A DNA stretch of 39,357 nucleotides from Myxococcota bacterium (GTDB lineage: Bacteria; Myxococcota_A; UBA796; CAJQPC01). The position numbers and the translations under genes were made by a program. The notes beneath the pieces were generated by a model that worked only from the letters and a program-made list of their open reading frames with translations, did not search any database and was not told where the DNA came from. Numbering within the stretch: the stretch's first letter is position 1; each line of letters opens with the position of its first letter. The DNA lies in the NCBI GenBank assembly GCA_023150845.1, contig JAKLKD010000031.1, forward strand, positions 1 through 39,357. Direction: 5' to 3'. Of this stretch, positions 1-7,438 are shown one piece after another.

Positions 1-299
1 ACCGTCGGCACGTCGGTGACCCCGAAGGTCGCCGCCTGCTCGTAGAGCGTCACGGCGAAGCGCCCGTCGGTGTCCTCTAAGGCGGCTTCAGAGAGCAGCG
101 GGAAGAGCGCGCGCTCGGCGAAGGTGGCCGCGGAGAACACCTGGCTGTTCATCGTGATCGCCGCCCGGGCGTTTCGATAGCCCGCCGTCCCGGCGATGGG
201 CGCGTTGCCCTCACAGTCGTTGCGGGTGCCCGGCGTGCCGTAGATGAACCCGCCCTGGCCTTGGGCCCAGGCGAGCCCCAAGATCCACGCCGTGATCAT
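1..299 (-). CDS. Secreted protein of unknown function, 3' end outside window
   Basis: An open frame runs from an ATG at 299 leftward off the window edge, giving 99 codons without a stop. The N-terminus (MITAWILGLAWAQGQ) is a short hydrophobic stretch ending in A-Q, consistent with a signal peptide. The visible mature part contains one Cys and a Gly/Thr-rich start (YGTPGTRNDCEG), then ordinary globular sequence. The start overlaps the stop of the upstream gene in an ATGA arrangement, so it is the third gene of a translationally coupled operon of small secreted proteins. I do not recognise the family. The reading frame and start are well supported by coupling; the function is unknown. Confidence 0.6.
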   Translation of the reverse strand, partial: MITAWILGLAWAQGQGGFIYGTPGTRNDCEGNAPIAGTAGYRNARAAITMNSQVFSAATFAERALFPLLSEAALEDTDGRFAVTLYEQAATFGVTDVPT

Positions 300-712
300 G
301 GCGCGCCCCCGGTGTCCGAGGCGCCGTCGCTCTCCCAATAGGGCTCCCCGTCCCGGCGCTGCACGACGTAGGGGCAGGCGTTGGAGGCCCGCAGCCAGGC
401 GTCGAGGTCGTCCCCGCGCCGGAAGACCTCGCTGCACGAGAGGCCGTCGATGGCGTAGGCGCAGTGGAAGTAGTCGTCTTCAGGGAAGTTCGCGGGGTTG
501 TCCGGCGCCTCGCTGAGATCGATCGGCACACAGACGTAGTCGGCCTCAAAGCTCGCGTAGCGGGCGTTGGCGAGGTCTGGATCTTCGGTGCAGGCGAAGG
601 TGCGGGCGGCGATGGCGTAGCCGGCCTCCCGGCAGGGCTGGTCCGGCGGCATGGGCTGGATGCCCGAGCAGGCCGCGGAGAGGCCGAGCGCAGCGACGAG
701 GGCGCGGCTCAT
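296..712 (-). CDS. Small Cys-containing secreted protein or lipoprotein
   Basis: 138 residues. It starts with MSRALVAALGLSAACSG, a signal peptide ending in a Cys that could be lipidated, although the residue at -3 is Ser rather than Leu. The mature part has about six further Cys residues (for example in REAGY...FACTED, DYVCVP, FHCAYA, LSCSEV, NACPYV), suggesting a disulfide-stabilised periplasmic or surface domain. The C-terminus is a short Asp/Thr/Gly tail (SDTGGAP), common in exported proteins of this window. The start at 712 overlaps the upstream stop (ATGA), and the stop overlaps the downstream start the same way, so three genes are tightly coupled. No family recognised. Confidence 0.7.
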   Translation of the reverse strand: MSRALVAALGLSAACSGIQPMPPDQPCREAGYAIAARTFACTEDPDLANARYASFEADYVCVPIDLSEAPDNPANFPEDDYFHCAYAIDGLSCSEVFRRGDDLDAWLRASNACPYVVQRRDGEPYWESDGASDTGGAP

Positions 713-1089
713 GGGGTCAAGCTCCAGGTCTCGTTGGCGGCCGTGACGGTGCGGTGGTCGATGAGTCGCCCGTCCGCCTCGCCGCGCGCGACCCAGACGT
801 GGGTGGTGTAGGTGCCCTGGGCGAAGCCCTCGCCGGGGCCGAGGGTGAAGTACAGGCGCTCGGCGCAGGCGCTGTCCCGCCAGTAGATCTGCGCCCGCTC
901 GTTGAGCTCGTTCTGCACGTTGAGCGTCGCCACCGCGCCGCTCGTCGTCGAGCAGGGCAGCTCCTCCTCCGGGATCTGGGTGTCGGGCACCTCGATCCCG
1001 CCGCCCATGGGTGGAGGCTCCTCGGGGATGAAGGTCTCTTCGCCACCGCACCCCATCCCGAGCACGAACCAGAGCCAAGCGTGCGTCAT
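709..1089 (-). CDS. Exported protein with von Hippel-Lindau beta-domain-like fold
   Basis: 126 residues. The N-terminus MTHAWLWFVLGMGCGG is a signal peptide with a Cys that may be lipidated (the lipobox is poor). A Pro/Glu-rich linker of about 30 residues follows. Residues about 55-124 show the VHL beta-domain pattern: an N-x-N/E-x-R-x-x-I-Y-W strand, then L-Y-x-T-L-x-P-G-E-G, then Q-G-T-Y-x-x-H-V-W-V-A-R, then G-R-L-I-D-H. Human VHL has the matching order (valine-tryptophan strand, PYPTLPPGTG, SYRGHLWLFR, GLLVNQ). Bacterial proteins with this fold are known, but their role is not. The chosen ATG at 1089 gives a proper signal peptide and lies 30 bases downstream of a TATACT hexamer. It is the first gene of a three-gene operon. 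The fold call is inference from motif order. Confidence 0.7.
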   Translation of the reverse strand: MTHAWLWFVLGMGCGGEETFIPEEPPPMGGGIEVPDTQIPEEELPCSTTSGAVATLNVQNELNERAQIYWRDSACAERLYFTLGPGEGFAQGTYTTHVWVARGEADGRLIDHRTVTAANETWSLTP

Positions 1090-1119
1090 GCCTGTCCGCC
1101 AAACAGAGGTCTGGAGACG

Positions 1120-1125
1120 AGTATA
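1120..1125 (-). promoter_or_regulatory. -10-like hexamer TATACT upstream of the VHL-like operon
   Basis: TATACT on the minus strand ends 30 bases before the ATG at 1089. The same hexamer occurs at comparable distance before three other transcription units in this window (6483, 20333 and 28870). No convincing -35 box is visible. Confidence 0.4.
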
Positions 1126-1199
1126 CCGGAGCCGCGGCGGGATCAGCGCGCCCACCACCCCATACCCGAGACGCCCGGCGCGCTTACAGAGTAGGGCAT

Positions 1200-1223
1200 G
1201 GGCGCCCTCCGGCGCCCACGGAG
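1200..1223 (+). promoter_or_regulatory. Hairpin directly upstream of the htpX ribosome binding site
   Basis: GGGCGCC (1200-1206) and GGCGCCC (1211-1217) form a perfect 7-bp stem around a CTCC loop. GGAG (1220-1223), the likely Shine-Dalgarno sequence of htpX, follows after two bases. The stem could shape access to the ribosome binding site; it has no T-run and is not a terminator. A regulatory role is inference. Confidence 0.35.
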
Positions 1224-1229
1224 GACATC

Positions 1230-2072
1230 GTGAACACCGTCAAGACCTTCCTGCTTATGGCCGGGATGACCTTTCTGCTCATGTTCATCGGCGAGGCCGT
1301 CGGGGGGCAGAGCGGCATGATGTTCGCCCTGGTCGCGGCCGGGGTGATGAACGTCGGGAGCTGGTGGTTCTCCGACCGCATCGTGCTCGCGATGTACGGG
1401 GCCCGGGTCGTCACCGAGGACGAGGCCCCGGAGCTCGTCAGCGTCGTGCGGGAGCTCACCCAGCGCGCGGGCATGCCGATGCCCCGGGTCGCGCTCATCC
1501 CTGAGGAGGTGCCCAACGCCTTCGCCACGGGCCGTAACCCCGAGCACGCCGTCGTGGCCGCCACGGCGGGGCTCCTGCGTATCCTCGACCGCGACGAGCT
1601 CGCCGGGGTCATGGCCCATGAGCTCGCCCACGTCAAGAACCGTGACACCCTCATCTCCACCGTCGCCGCGACCCTCGCCGGGGCCATCGCGATGATCGCC
1701 CGTATGGGCCTGTGGTTCGGCGGCAGCCGCGACGACGACGAGGGCGGCGGCAACCCCGTGGTGCTCCTGGGCGCCTTGATCGTCGCCCCCTTCGCCGCGA
1801 TGTTGCTGCAGATGGCGGTGAGCCGCAGCCGCGAGTACGGCGCCGACGCCATGGGCGCCCAGATCTCCGGCCAGCCCCTCGCCTTGGCCCGCGCCTTGAA
1901 CAAGCTCGAGCGCATCGCCCAGGGCCACCCCATCGACGTGAACCCCGCGACGAGCCACATGTTCATCATCAACCCCTTGGGCAGCCTCGGCGGCGTGACC
2001 AAGCTGTTCCGCACCCACCCCAGCACTGAAGAGCGCGTCGAGCGCCTCAAGGCCATCGCCGCGGCGATGTGA
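1230..2072 (+). CDS. htpX: HtpX-like inner-membrane zinc metalloprotease (M48)
   Basis: 280 residues, the usual HtpX length. HtpX degrades damaged or misassembled membrane proteins at the cytoplasmic membrane. Two N-terminal membrane segments (about 5-22 and 30-46) are followed by the catalytic site HELAH at 130-134 (zinc ligands H130 and H134, catalytic E131). Another hydrophobic pair lies at about 142-195, and the third zinc ligand is E202 in SRSREYGAD. The C-terminal TKLFRTHPSTEERVERL is typical of the family. Translation starts at a GTG at 1230 with GGAG upstream, preceded by a small hairpin. The gene is first in an operon whose next gene starts on a 4-base GTGA overlap. Envelope-stress function fits the membrane-enzyme genes that follow. 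Confidence 0.95.
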   Translation: MNTVKTFLLMAGMTFLLMFIGEAVGGQSGMMFALVAAGVMNVGSWWFSDRIVLAMYGARVVTEDEAPELVSVVRELTQRAGMPMPRVALIPEEVPNAFATGRNPEHAVVAATAGLLRILDRDELAGVMAHELAHVKNRDTLISTVAATLAGAIAMIARMGLWFGGSRDDDEGGGNPVVLLGALIVAPFAAMLLQMAVSRSREYGADAMGAQISGQPLALARALNKLERIAQGHPIDVNPATSHMFIINPLGSLGGVTKLFRTHPSTEERVERLKAIAAAM

Positions 2073-4096
2073 GCGCGGTCAGAGCCCCGTTCGCCGGGTT
2101 ACCCTCACCGGCGAACGCTGCGCTCTGGGGTCCCCTCGTGAACCTCCTCCTCCGCCCGTCTACGCGCTGGCTGCGCGTCGCCACCCTCGCCATCGGGATC
2201 GGGCTCCTCGCCGGGGGGATCGAGGCCGCCCAGCGCGGGCTCACGAGCGCCCTGGACCTCAGCTTCACCGAGGCGCTGCTCGTGGGCCTCTGCGGCTGCG
2301 GCCTCGGGGCGCTCTTGGCGGCCCCGATCGGGGCGGTGGTCGGCGGGGCGCTCCAGCTCATCGGGCGGCGCTGGCTCGACTCCAAGGTGCTCGCGGCGAG
2401 CATGGGGCTCACGACCTTCTTCGTCGCCTTGGTCTACGTCCTGCAGACCGTCTTGGAGCTCCTGGAGGTCGGGCGCACCCCGGGCGCCTTGGCGATGCTC
2501 GGCACCCCGGTCGGCTTCGCGGGCATGGTCTGGACGAACGCGAGCTACCTCTTCCGGAAGGAGGAGCTCGGGCGGCCGGCCCGGGGGAGCTGGCTCGGGG
2601 TGTCCACGGTCGGGGCCCTGGTCTTGTGCCTCATCGGCGCCGGGATGAGCAGCCAGCGGGGCTACGGCTCCTCCCGGGCCCTCGCCGGGGACCCCAACGT
2701 CCTGCTCATCACCATCGACACCCTGCGCCGCGATCACGTCAGCGCCTACGGCCTCGGCCTCGCCAAGACCCCGAACCTCGACAAGCTCGCGGACAGCGGG
2801 GTCCTGTTCTTAGACGCCGTGACGCCGACGCCGGAGACGGCCCCGGCCCACGCGACGCTCTTCACGAGCCTGCACACCCTGCGGCACAAGGTGCTGTCCA
2901 ACGGCGACAGCCTGGAGGAGGGCCACGTCACCCTCGCCGAGCGCCTGGAGGAGGAGGGCTACGCCACCGCGGCCTTCGTGTCCTCCTACGCCGTGAACCA
3001 CCAGACCGGCCTCGACCAAGGCTTTGAGCTCTACGACGACGACTTCTTCACCGCGCCTCGGGGCCTCGGGCAGCTCACCTTGGCGCGCTACGCCGTGAAG
3101 CTACTCTTCGCCGCCGGGCTGCCCCACCTCGCGCCGCGGCTCCTGGAGCGGGACGGCGCCCTCACCGTCGAGCTCGCCGGGCGCTGGATCGCCGACCGCG
3201 GCGAGCGCCCTTGGTTCGCCTGGGTTCACCTCTTTGAGCCCCACGCCCCCTACGAGGCCCCCGGCGCCGCCGTAGACCACCGCGCCCTTCTCACCAACCC
3301 CGGCCACGTCTACACCGACGCCGAGGCCGCCGAGCTGCGCCGCCTCTACGCCCTGGAGGTCGAGCGTGTCGACGCGCTGGTGGGCCAGCTCTTGGAGACC
3401 CTCGCCGCGGCCGGGGCCGACGAGCGCACCCTCGTCATCGTCACCGCGGACCACGGCGAGCAGCTCGGCGAGCACGGCATCCAGTTCCACCACCACGGCC
3501 TCTACGACGAGTCCATCCGGGTGCCGCTCATCGTGCGCCCGCCCGGCGGCGCGCTCCGGGGGCGGGTCGTGCCCCAGCAGGTGCGCCTGATGGACGTCGC
3601 CCCCACCGCCCTCAAGGTCATCACCCTCGACCCGATGAAGCTCTCTGAAGGTGTGGAGCTCCTGCGTTACGCCACGGGGGAGCAGACCCAGTCCCTCGTC
3701 GCCGACCTCTTCGGCCGCGAGACCGCCGACCTCAGCCAAGGCTGCCTCTTCGGCCTGCGCTCGGCCTGGGCCGAGGCCCCCGCGGCGCCCCCTGCTGACG
3801 CCCCGCCCGGCCCCGACGGCACACCCGCCCCGGCGGCTCCGGCGGAGACCGGCGCCCGGGTGAAGTACATCTTGGACCCCGACGCCCAGACCGAGCTGCT
3901 CTTTGACCTCGTGAAGGACCCCGGCGAGCAGACCAACATCGCCGCGGCCCAGGTGCTCGCCGTGCAGGCCGCCCGGGCCCGCGCCGCCCCAGCCGCCAAA
4001 TCGACGCCGTGTGGTCAGCGCTCGGGGGGCCTCGGCCTCGGCGAGCAGCGCATGCTGGAGGCGCTCGGGTACGTCGAGAAGGGCGACGCCAAGTGA
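2069..4096 (+). CDS. Membrane-anchored sulfatase/alkaline-phosphatase-fold enzyme
   Basis: 675 residues. The N-terminal third holds about five hydrophobic segments (roughly 36-52, 66-98, 110-130, 143-160, 178-192), and the catalytic domain then lies outside the membrane. It begins with NVLLITIDTLRRDH at 210-223 (metal-binding D217). The nucleophile motif reads T257-A-P-A-H261 where classical sulfatases have C/S-x-P-S-R, so there is no Cys or Ser for formylglycine; a Thr nucleophile is typical of phospho- or phosphoglycerol-transferring relatives. VTADHGEQLGEHG supplies the second metal site. A Pro/Ala-rich insert (about 570-595) precedes the C-terminal region, where DLVKDPGEQTN is the usual sulfatase ending. 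GTG starts couple it to htpX upstream and to the YfhO-like gene downstream. The substrate is unknown; an envelope lipid or glycan is likely. Confidence 0.88.
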   Translation: MSAVRAPFAGLPSPANAALWGPLVNLLLRPSTRWLRVATLAIGIGLLAGGIEAAQRGLTSALDLSFTEALLVGLCGCGLGALLAAPIGAVVGGALQLIGRRWLDSKVLAASMGLTTFFVALVYVLQTVLELLEVGRTPGALAMLGTPVGFAGMVWTNASYLFRKEELGRPARGSWLGVSTVGALVLCLIGAGMSSQRGYGSSRALAGDPNVLLITIDTLRRDHVSAYGLGLAKTPNLDKLADSGVLFLDAVTPTPETAPAHATLFTSLHTLRHKVLSNGDSLEEGHVTLAERLEEEGYATAAFVSSYAVNHQTGLDQGFELYDDDFFTAPRGLGQLTLARYAVKLLFAAGLPHLAPRLLERDGALTVELAGRWIADRGERPWFAWVHLFEPHAPYEAPGAAVDHRALLTNPGHVYTDAEAAELRRLYALEVERVDALVGQLLETLAAAGADERTLVIVTADHGEQLGEHGIQFHHHGLYDESIRVPLIVRPPGGALRGRVVPQQVRLMDVAPTALKVITLDPMKLSEGVELLRYATGEQTQSLVADLFGRETADLSQGCLFGLRSAWAEAPAAPPADAPPGPDGTPAPAAPAETGARVKYILDPDAQTELLFDLVKDPGEQTNIAAAQVLAVQAARARAAPAAKSTPCGQRSGGLGLGEQRMLEALGYVEKGDAK

Positions 4097-6432
4097 GCGC
4101 CCCCCGCCTGGAGCGTTGGCCCTGGGCGGCGGCGCTGTTCATGGCCGTCGCCGCGGCCCAGACCCCGGACGTGCTCCTGGGCCGGGGTGTGCTCTGGTCC
4201 CACGACCTCCGGCACCACCACCTCCCCTGGCGCCACTGGGCGGCCACCCAGGTTCGCGCCGGGGAGTGGCCCTTGTGGTGCCCGGAGATCGGCGCGGGTT
4301 TCCCCCTCGCCGCCGACGGCCAGACCGGCGTGTTTTACCCGCCTTACGCCGCGTTGGGCCTGCTCTTTGAGGCCCACACCGCGCTCAGCCTCTCCGTCAC
4401 CCTGCACACCGCCTGGGCCGGCCTCGGCGGCTGGTGGCTGTGCCGGGGCCTCGGTCGCAGCGGCCTCGCCAGCGCGCTCGGCGGCCTCATCATCATGCTC
4501 AGCGGCTTCTTGACCGCCCACGTCACCTACGCCGGGATGCACGCCGTGGCGGCCTGGGCGCCTTGGGCCTTGGGCGCCGCCTGGCGCCTGGGCCGGGGCG
4601 AAGGTGGGGCGCTGCCCTTCGCCTGCGCCGTCGCCGCCTTGTGTACGGCGGGGCACCCCCAGCTCGGCGCCATCGGGCTCTTGGGGGCGCTGCTGCTCTT
4701 CTTGATGAGCCGCCCGGCCCTGCCCGCCTTCGTGAAGGCCGGCCTCGCCGCCGCGGTGGGCCTCGCCGCCGCCGCGCCGCAGCTCGCCGCCAGCCTGGAG
4801 CTCGCCGAGCTGAGCGCCCGGGCGGGCGGCGTCGATGAGGCCTTCGCCGGGATCGGCTCCTTGCCACCCCAAGAGCTCGTGAACGCCGTGCTCCCCCGCT
4901 TCTGGGGCTGGGAGCGCCCGGCGGACATCCCGCTCACCTACGTTCATAAGGCCGCCGCCTACTTCGGCACCGGGGAGACCCACTGGGAGGACTGCTTCTA
5001 CCTCGGCTTCCCGGCCCTGGCCTTGGCGATGTGGGGGCGCGGTCGGGCGCTGTGGGCCCTGGCGGCCTTGAGCCTCGTCTGGGCCTTGGGGCGCTACACC
5101 CCGGCCTACGAGCTCCTCCGGGCTTTGCCAGGCTTCGACCTCTTCCGTTTCCCCGCGCGCCTGCTCTGGCTGCTCACCCTCGCCGTGGCGGCCCTCGCCG
5201 CGGGGGGACTCGACCGTCTGATGAGCGACGAGGGGGAGGCCCTCGCCGAGCGAGGCGCCCGGCGCGCCTGGGCCGCCCTCGCCCTGCTCGTCGCCGGGGG
5301 GCTCCTCGGCGCCGCGCTCCTCCAGGCCGTCGAGCCGATGGTCCGGGGCGCGCTCATGGGGGCCTTGGGCGACCGCCCCGACGGGCCCGCCCGCATCGAC
5401 GCCCTGATCCAGGGCATGCGTTTTAACGGAACCTGGGGCCTCGCCGCCCCGGCCCTGAGCCTCGGCGCCTTGGCCCTCTTGCTCCGCCAGCGCGCGGCGC
5501 TCGGCCTCGTGGCGCTGGTCGGCCTCGACCTGGGCTCCGCCCTCTACAGCTACAACCCCCGGGTGTCCCCCGCCCTGGTCACGACGCCCCCTGCGACGGT
5601 GGGGCTCCTGCCCGAGGGCTACGCCGCGTCACTGGACCGCACCACGGTCATCGACCGCGTCGTGCCGCACGCCCTCGACCGTGAGCTGATGAGCGCCTCC
5701 ATCGGCCTGATCTGGGGCACCCACGACGTCATCGCGCTCTCGCCCCTGCGCCTGCCCGGGCACGAGGCGCTCCTGGCGAGCGCGGGCCTCGACGTCGGCC
5801 TCGACCACGGCCCGGAGAAGGCCCGCCAGCTTGAGAGCGGCCTCGCCATCGCCGAGCTCCTCGGCGTACGAAACCTCCTGACGGTCCACGCCTTGAGCCA
5901 CCCCCGCCTCGTCGAGCGCGGCGCCGTCGAGGTCGCCGACGGCGTGGTGCGGGTCTACGAGGCCACCGGCGCCTTGCCCCGAGCCTTCGTGGCGCCTTGT
6001 GTGGCCTGGGCCGCGGACGAGGCCGACGCGCTCACCACGCTCAAGGCCGTGGACCCCGCCCAGGTCGCCGTGCTCTTCGGTGAAGGGGAAGATCGTTGCG
6101 ACCCGGCGGTCTCCCCACGAGGGGGCGGCGCCACGATCACGCGCTACAGCCCCGACGCGCTTGAGCTCACCGCCCAGGGCCCCGGCGTGCTCATGCTCAC
6201 CGACACCTACTACCCCGGCTGGAGCGCCACCCTCGACGGCGCCCCGGCGACGATTCACCGCGCGGACCTCAGCCTGCGCGGCCTGCTCCTCCCCCCGGGT
6301 GAGCACCGCCTCAGCTTCCGGTACGAGCCCGCCTGGGCCTGGACCTTGCCCCTGGGCGTCGGGGCCTGGCTGGCCTTCGCCTTGGGTGTCGTGGTCCAGG
6401 GGGCCCGACGGCTGACACGAATGTCGCGGTGA
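4093..6432 (+). CDS. YfhO-like polytopic membrane protein (GT-C-type)
   Basis: 779 residues from the GTG at 4093, which overlaps the previous stop as GTGA. After the first membrane segment comes D38-L-R-H-H-H-L-P-W, the acidic first-loop site of GT-C-type glycosyltransferases. The family pattern G-F-P-L-A-A-D-G-Q-T-G-V-F-Y-P-P lies at about 69-84. Roughly ten further hydrophobic helices follow, then an extracytoplasmic C-terminal domain with DTYYPGWSATLDG and LPPGEHRLSFRY, characteristic of YfhO proteins, and a last membrane helix. In Firmicutes YfhO helps glycosylate lipoteichoic acid. Here, next to a sulfatase-fold transferase, it more likely decorates an envelope glycan or lipid. The specific reaction is unknown. 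Confidence 0.85.
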   Translation: MSAPRLERWPWAAALFMAVAAAQTPDVLLGRGVLWSHDLRHHHLPWRHWAATQVRAGEWPLWCPEIGAGFPLAADGQTGVFYPPYAALGLLFEAHTALSLSVTLHTAWAGLGGWWLCRGLGRSGLASALGGLIIMLSGFLTAHVTYAGMHAVAAWAPWALGAAWRLGRGEGGALPFACAVAALCTAGHPQLGAIGLLGALLLFLMSRPALPAFVKAGLAAAVGLAAAAPQLAASLELAELSARAGGVDEAFAGIGSLPPQELVNAVLPRFWGWERPADIPLTYVHKAAAYFGTGETHWEDCFYLGFPALALAMWGRGRALWALAALSLVWALGRYTPAYELLRALPGFDLFRFPARLLWLLTLAVAALAAGGLDRLMSDEGEALAERGARRAWAALALLVAGGLLGAALLQAVEPMVRGALMGALGDRPDGPARIDALIQGMRFNGTWGLAAPALSLGALALLLRQRAALGLVALVGLDLGSALYSYNPRVSPALVTTPPATVGLLPEGYAASLDRTTVIDRVVPHALDRELMSASIGLIWGTHDVIALSPLRLPGHEALLASAGLDVGLDHGPEKARQLESGLAIAELLGVRNLLTVHALSHPRLVERGAVEVADGVVRVYEATGALPRAFVAPCVAWAADEADALTTLKAVDPAQVAVLFGEGEDRCDPAVSPRGGGATITRYSPDALELTAQGPGVLMLTDTYYPGWSATLDGAPATIHRADLSLRGLLLPPGEHRLSFRYEPAWAWTLPLGVGAWLAFALGVVVQGARRLTRMSR

Positions 6433-6455
6433 GGCCGCCGGGAGCGCCTTTTTTT
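6433..6455 (+). terminator. Intrinsic terminator after the htpX-YfhO operon
   Basis: Immediately after the stop, GGC-GC (one bulged C) pairs with GCGCC around a CGGGA loop, and seven T residues follow (6449-6455). The stem is short but the position and T-run are typical. Confidence 0.55.
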
Positions 6456-6467
6456 GCGCCGCGGGGC

Positions 6468-6488
6468 TGGCATGGCCCTTGCTATACT
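6468..6488 (+). promoter_or_regulatory. Promoter region: sigma-54-like -24/-12 element overlapping a TATACT -10
   Basis: TGGCATGGCCCTTGCT at 6468-6483 matches the sigma-54 consensus TGGCACG-N4-TTGCW with one mismatch, and the invariant GG (6469-6470) and GC (6481-6482) are exactly 10 bases apart. The same bases end in TGC-TATACT (6480-6488), an extended -10 for a sigma-70-type polymerase, and TATACT recurs at other promoters here. Either reading places the start of transcription about 25-35 bases before the ATG at 6525. Which sigma factor is used cannot be decided from sequence alone. Confidence 0.5.
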
Positions 6489-6524
6489 GGCCACGCGAAC
6501 CGACTCCATCACCATGAGGTCCCC

Positions 6525-7316
6525 ATGACCGGCTCTCGCCTCGCGCTCCCGCTCCTCACCTCCGCCCTCAGCCTCCTCACGGGCTGCGGCTTCGTGGGCG
6601 GCGCCTTGATCGGCCAGCTCTTTACCGACGACCTCGGCTACGGCTACGACGTCGATTACGCCGACGACGCCTACGGTGACTCCGACGCCATCGTCTGCCT
6701 CGGCACCAACGCCGAGCTCACCGAGGAGCAGGCCGCCGCCACGCGCTTCGACATCCGCGGCCGCGTCGTAGACACCAACTTCAACGAGCTGCGCGCGGGC
6801 TTTGACAACGTCATCCCCTGCTGGGACACCCCCGAGACGGTCATTCGGGTGCGTGACGACGCGGGCGCGCTCTGGACCGTCGGCTTCGCCTGGCGGATGT
6901 CCGGCTGGGACTCCACCCCTTGGCCCTCGGTCAGCACCGATGACCCGGTCTCCGTCGTCGTCCGCACCGACGGCGCCGAGGCCGCCGGCTTCGCCCTCTT
7001 CGCCCGGGACGGCCTGCGCTACGCGCTCGAGTCCGGCCGCGGCGGCCAGGGCCTCCAGGACGGCGACCTCCCCAACATCAGCTTCGGCACCGCCGAGGGC
7101 GTCGGCAGCTTCGAGTCCGAGTGTGGTGAGCGCGCCTTCCTCACCCAAGAGTTCGTGAGCGAAGAGAGCGAGCTCGCGCTGTTCTCCGGCGAAGACGCCG
7201 GGTTCTACGCCGACGGCGAGTACTACACCACCTGCTCCATCACCGCCTGGGAGACCGTCGAGGACAACTGCGGCGACTCCCTGCCGGTGAACAGCTCCTG
7301 GGTGATGTTCCGCTGA
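6525..7316 (+). CDS. Lipoprotein of unknown function, paralog A
   Basis: 263 residues from the ATG at 6525. The signal peptide is MTGSRLALPLLTSALSLLTGC, with lipobox L-T-G-C, so it is a probable outer-membrane lipoprotein. After an Asp/Tyr-rich linker the mature domain has paired Cys residues (CLG, IPCW, ECGE, TTCS, NCGD) and a beta-rich look. It shares a string of landmarks with the next gene: LTGCGF, IRGR, N-x-IPC, RDDAG, F/YAWR, GWD-x-TPW, GFAL, ECGER and an identical C-terminus SSWVMFR. The two are therefore tandem duplicates. It has its own promoter and follows a terminator. Family and function are not recognised; a surface or structural role is possible but unproven. Confidence 0.85.
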   Translation: MTGSRLALPLLTSALSLLTGCGFVGGALIGQLFTDDLGYGYDVDYADDAYGDSDAIVCLGTNAELTEEQAAATRFDIRGRVVDTNFNELRAGFDNVIPCWDTPETVIRVRDDAGALWTVGFAWRMSGWDSTPWPSVSTDDPVSVVVRTDGAEAAGFALFARDGLRYALESGRGGQGLQDGDLPNISFGTAEGVGSFESECGERAFLTQEFVSEESELALFSGEDAGFYADGEYYTTCSITAWETVEDNCGDSLPVNSSWVMFR

Positions 7317-7363
7317 GGATCCCAGCGCGCGGCCTGTCCCCACGCGCAGGGCCCAACAAAACG

Positions 7364-7397
7364 TAGCAGCGATCGCGCCTCGGCTCGATCGCTGCTA
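7364..7397. promoter_or_regulatory. Perfect 12-bp inverted repeat overlapping the paralog B promoter
   Basis: TAGCAGCGATCG (7364-7375) and CGATCGCTGCTA (7386-7397) are exact inverted copies around a 10-base spacer. The right arm runs into TGC-TATGCT (7393-7401), an extended -10-like element ending 37 bases before the ATG at 7439. The repeat could be an operator, or a terminator for paralog A, although no T-run follows. Confidence 0.5.
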
Positions 7398-7438
7398 TGC
7401 TTGCTTCAGTGCCTCCTCTCCCGTCGTTGGAGTCCATC

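Noticed and set aside
2069-4096. Classical arylsulfatase
   Set aside because: No C/S-x-P-S-R formylglycine site; the position is Thr. No sulfatase-maturing enzyme is seen in the window.
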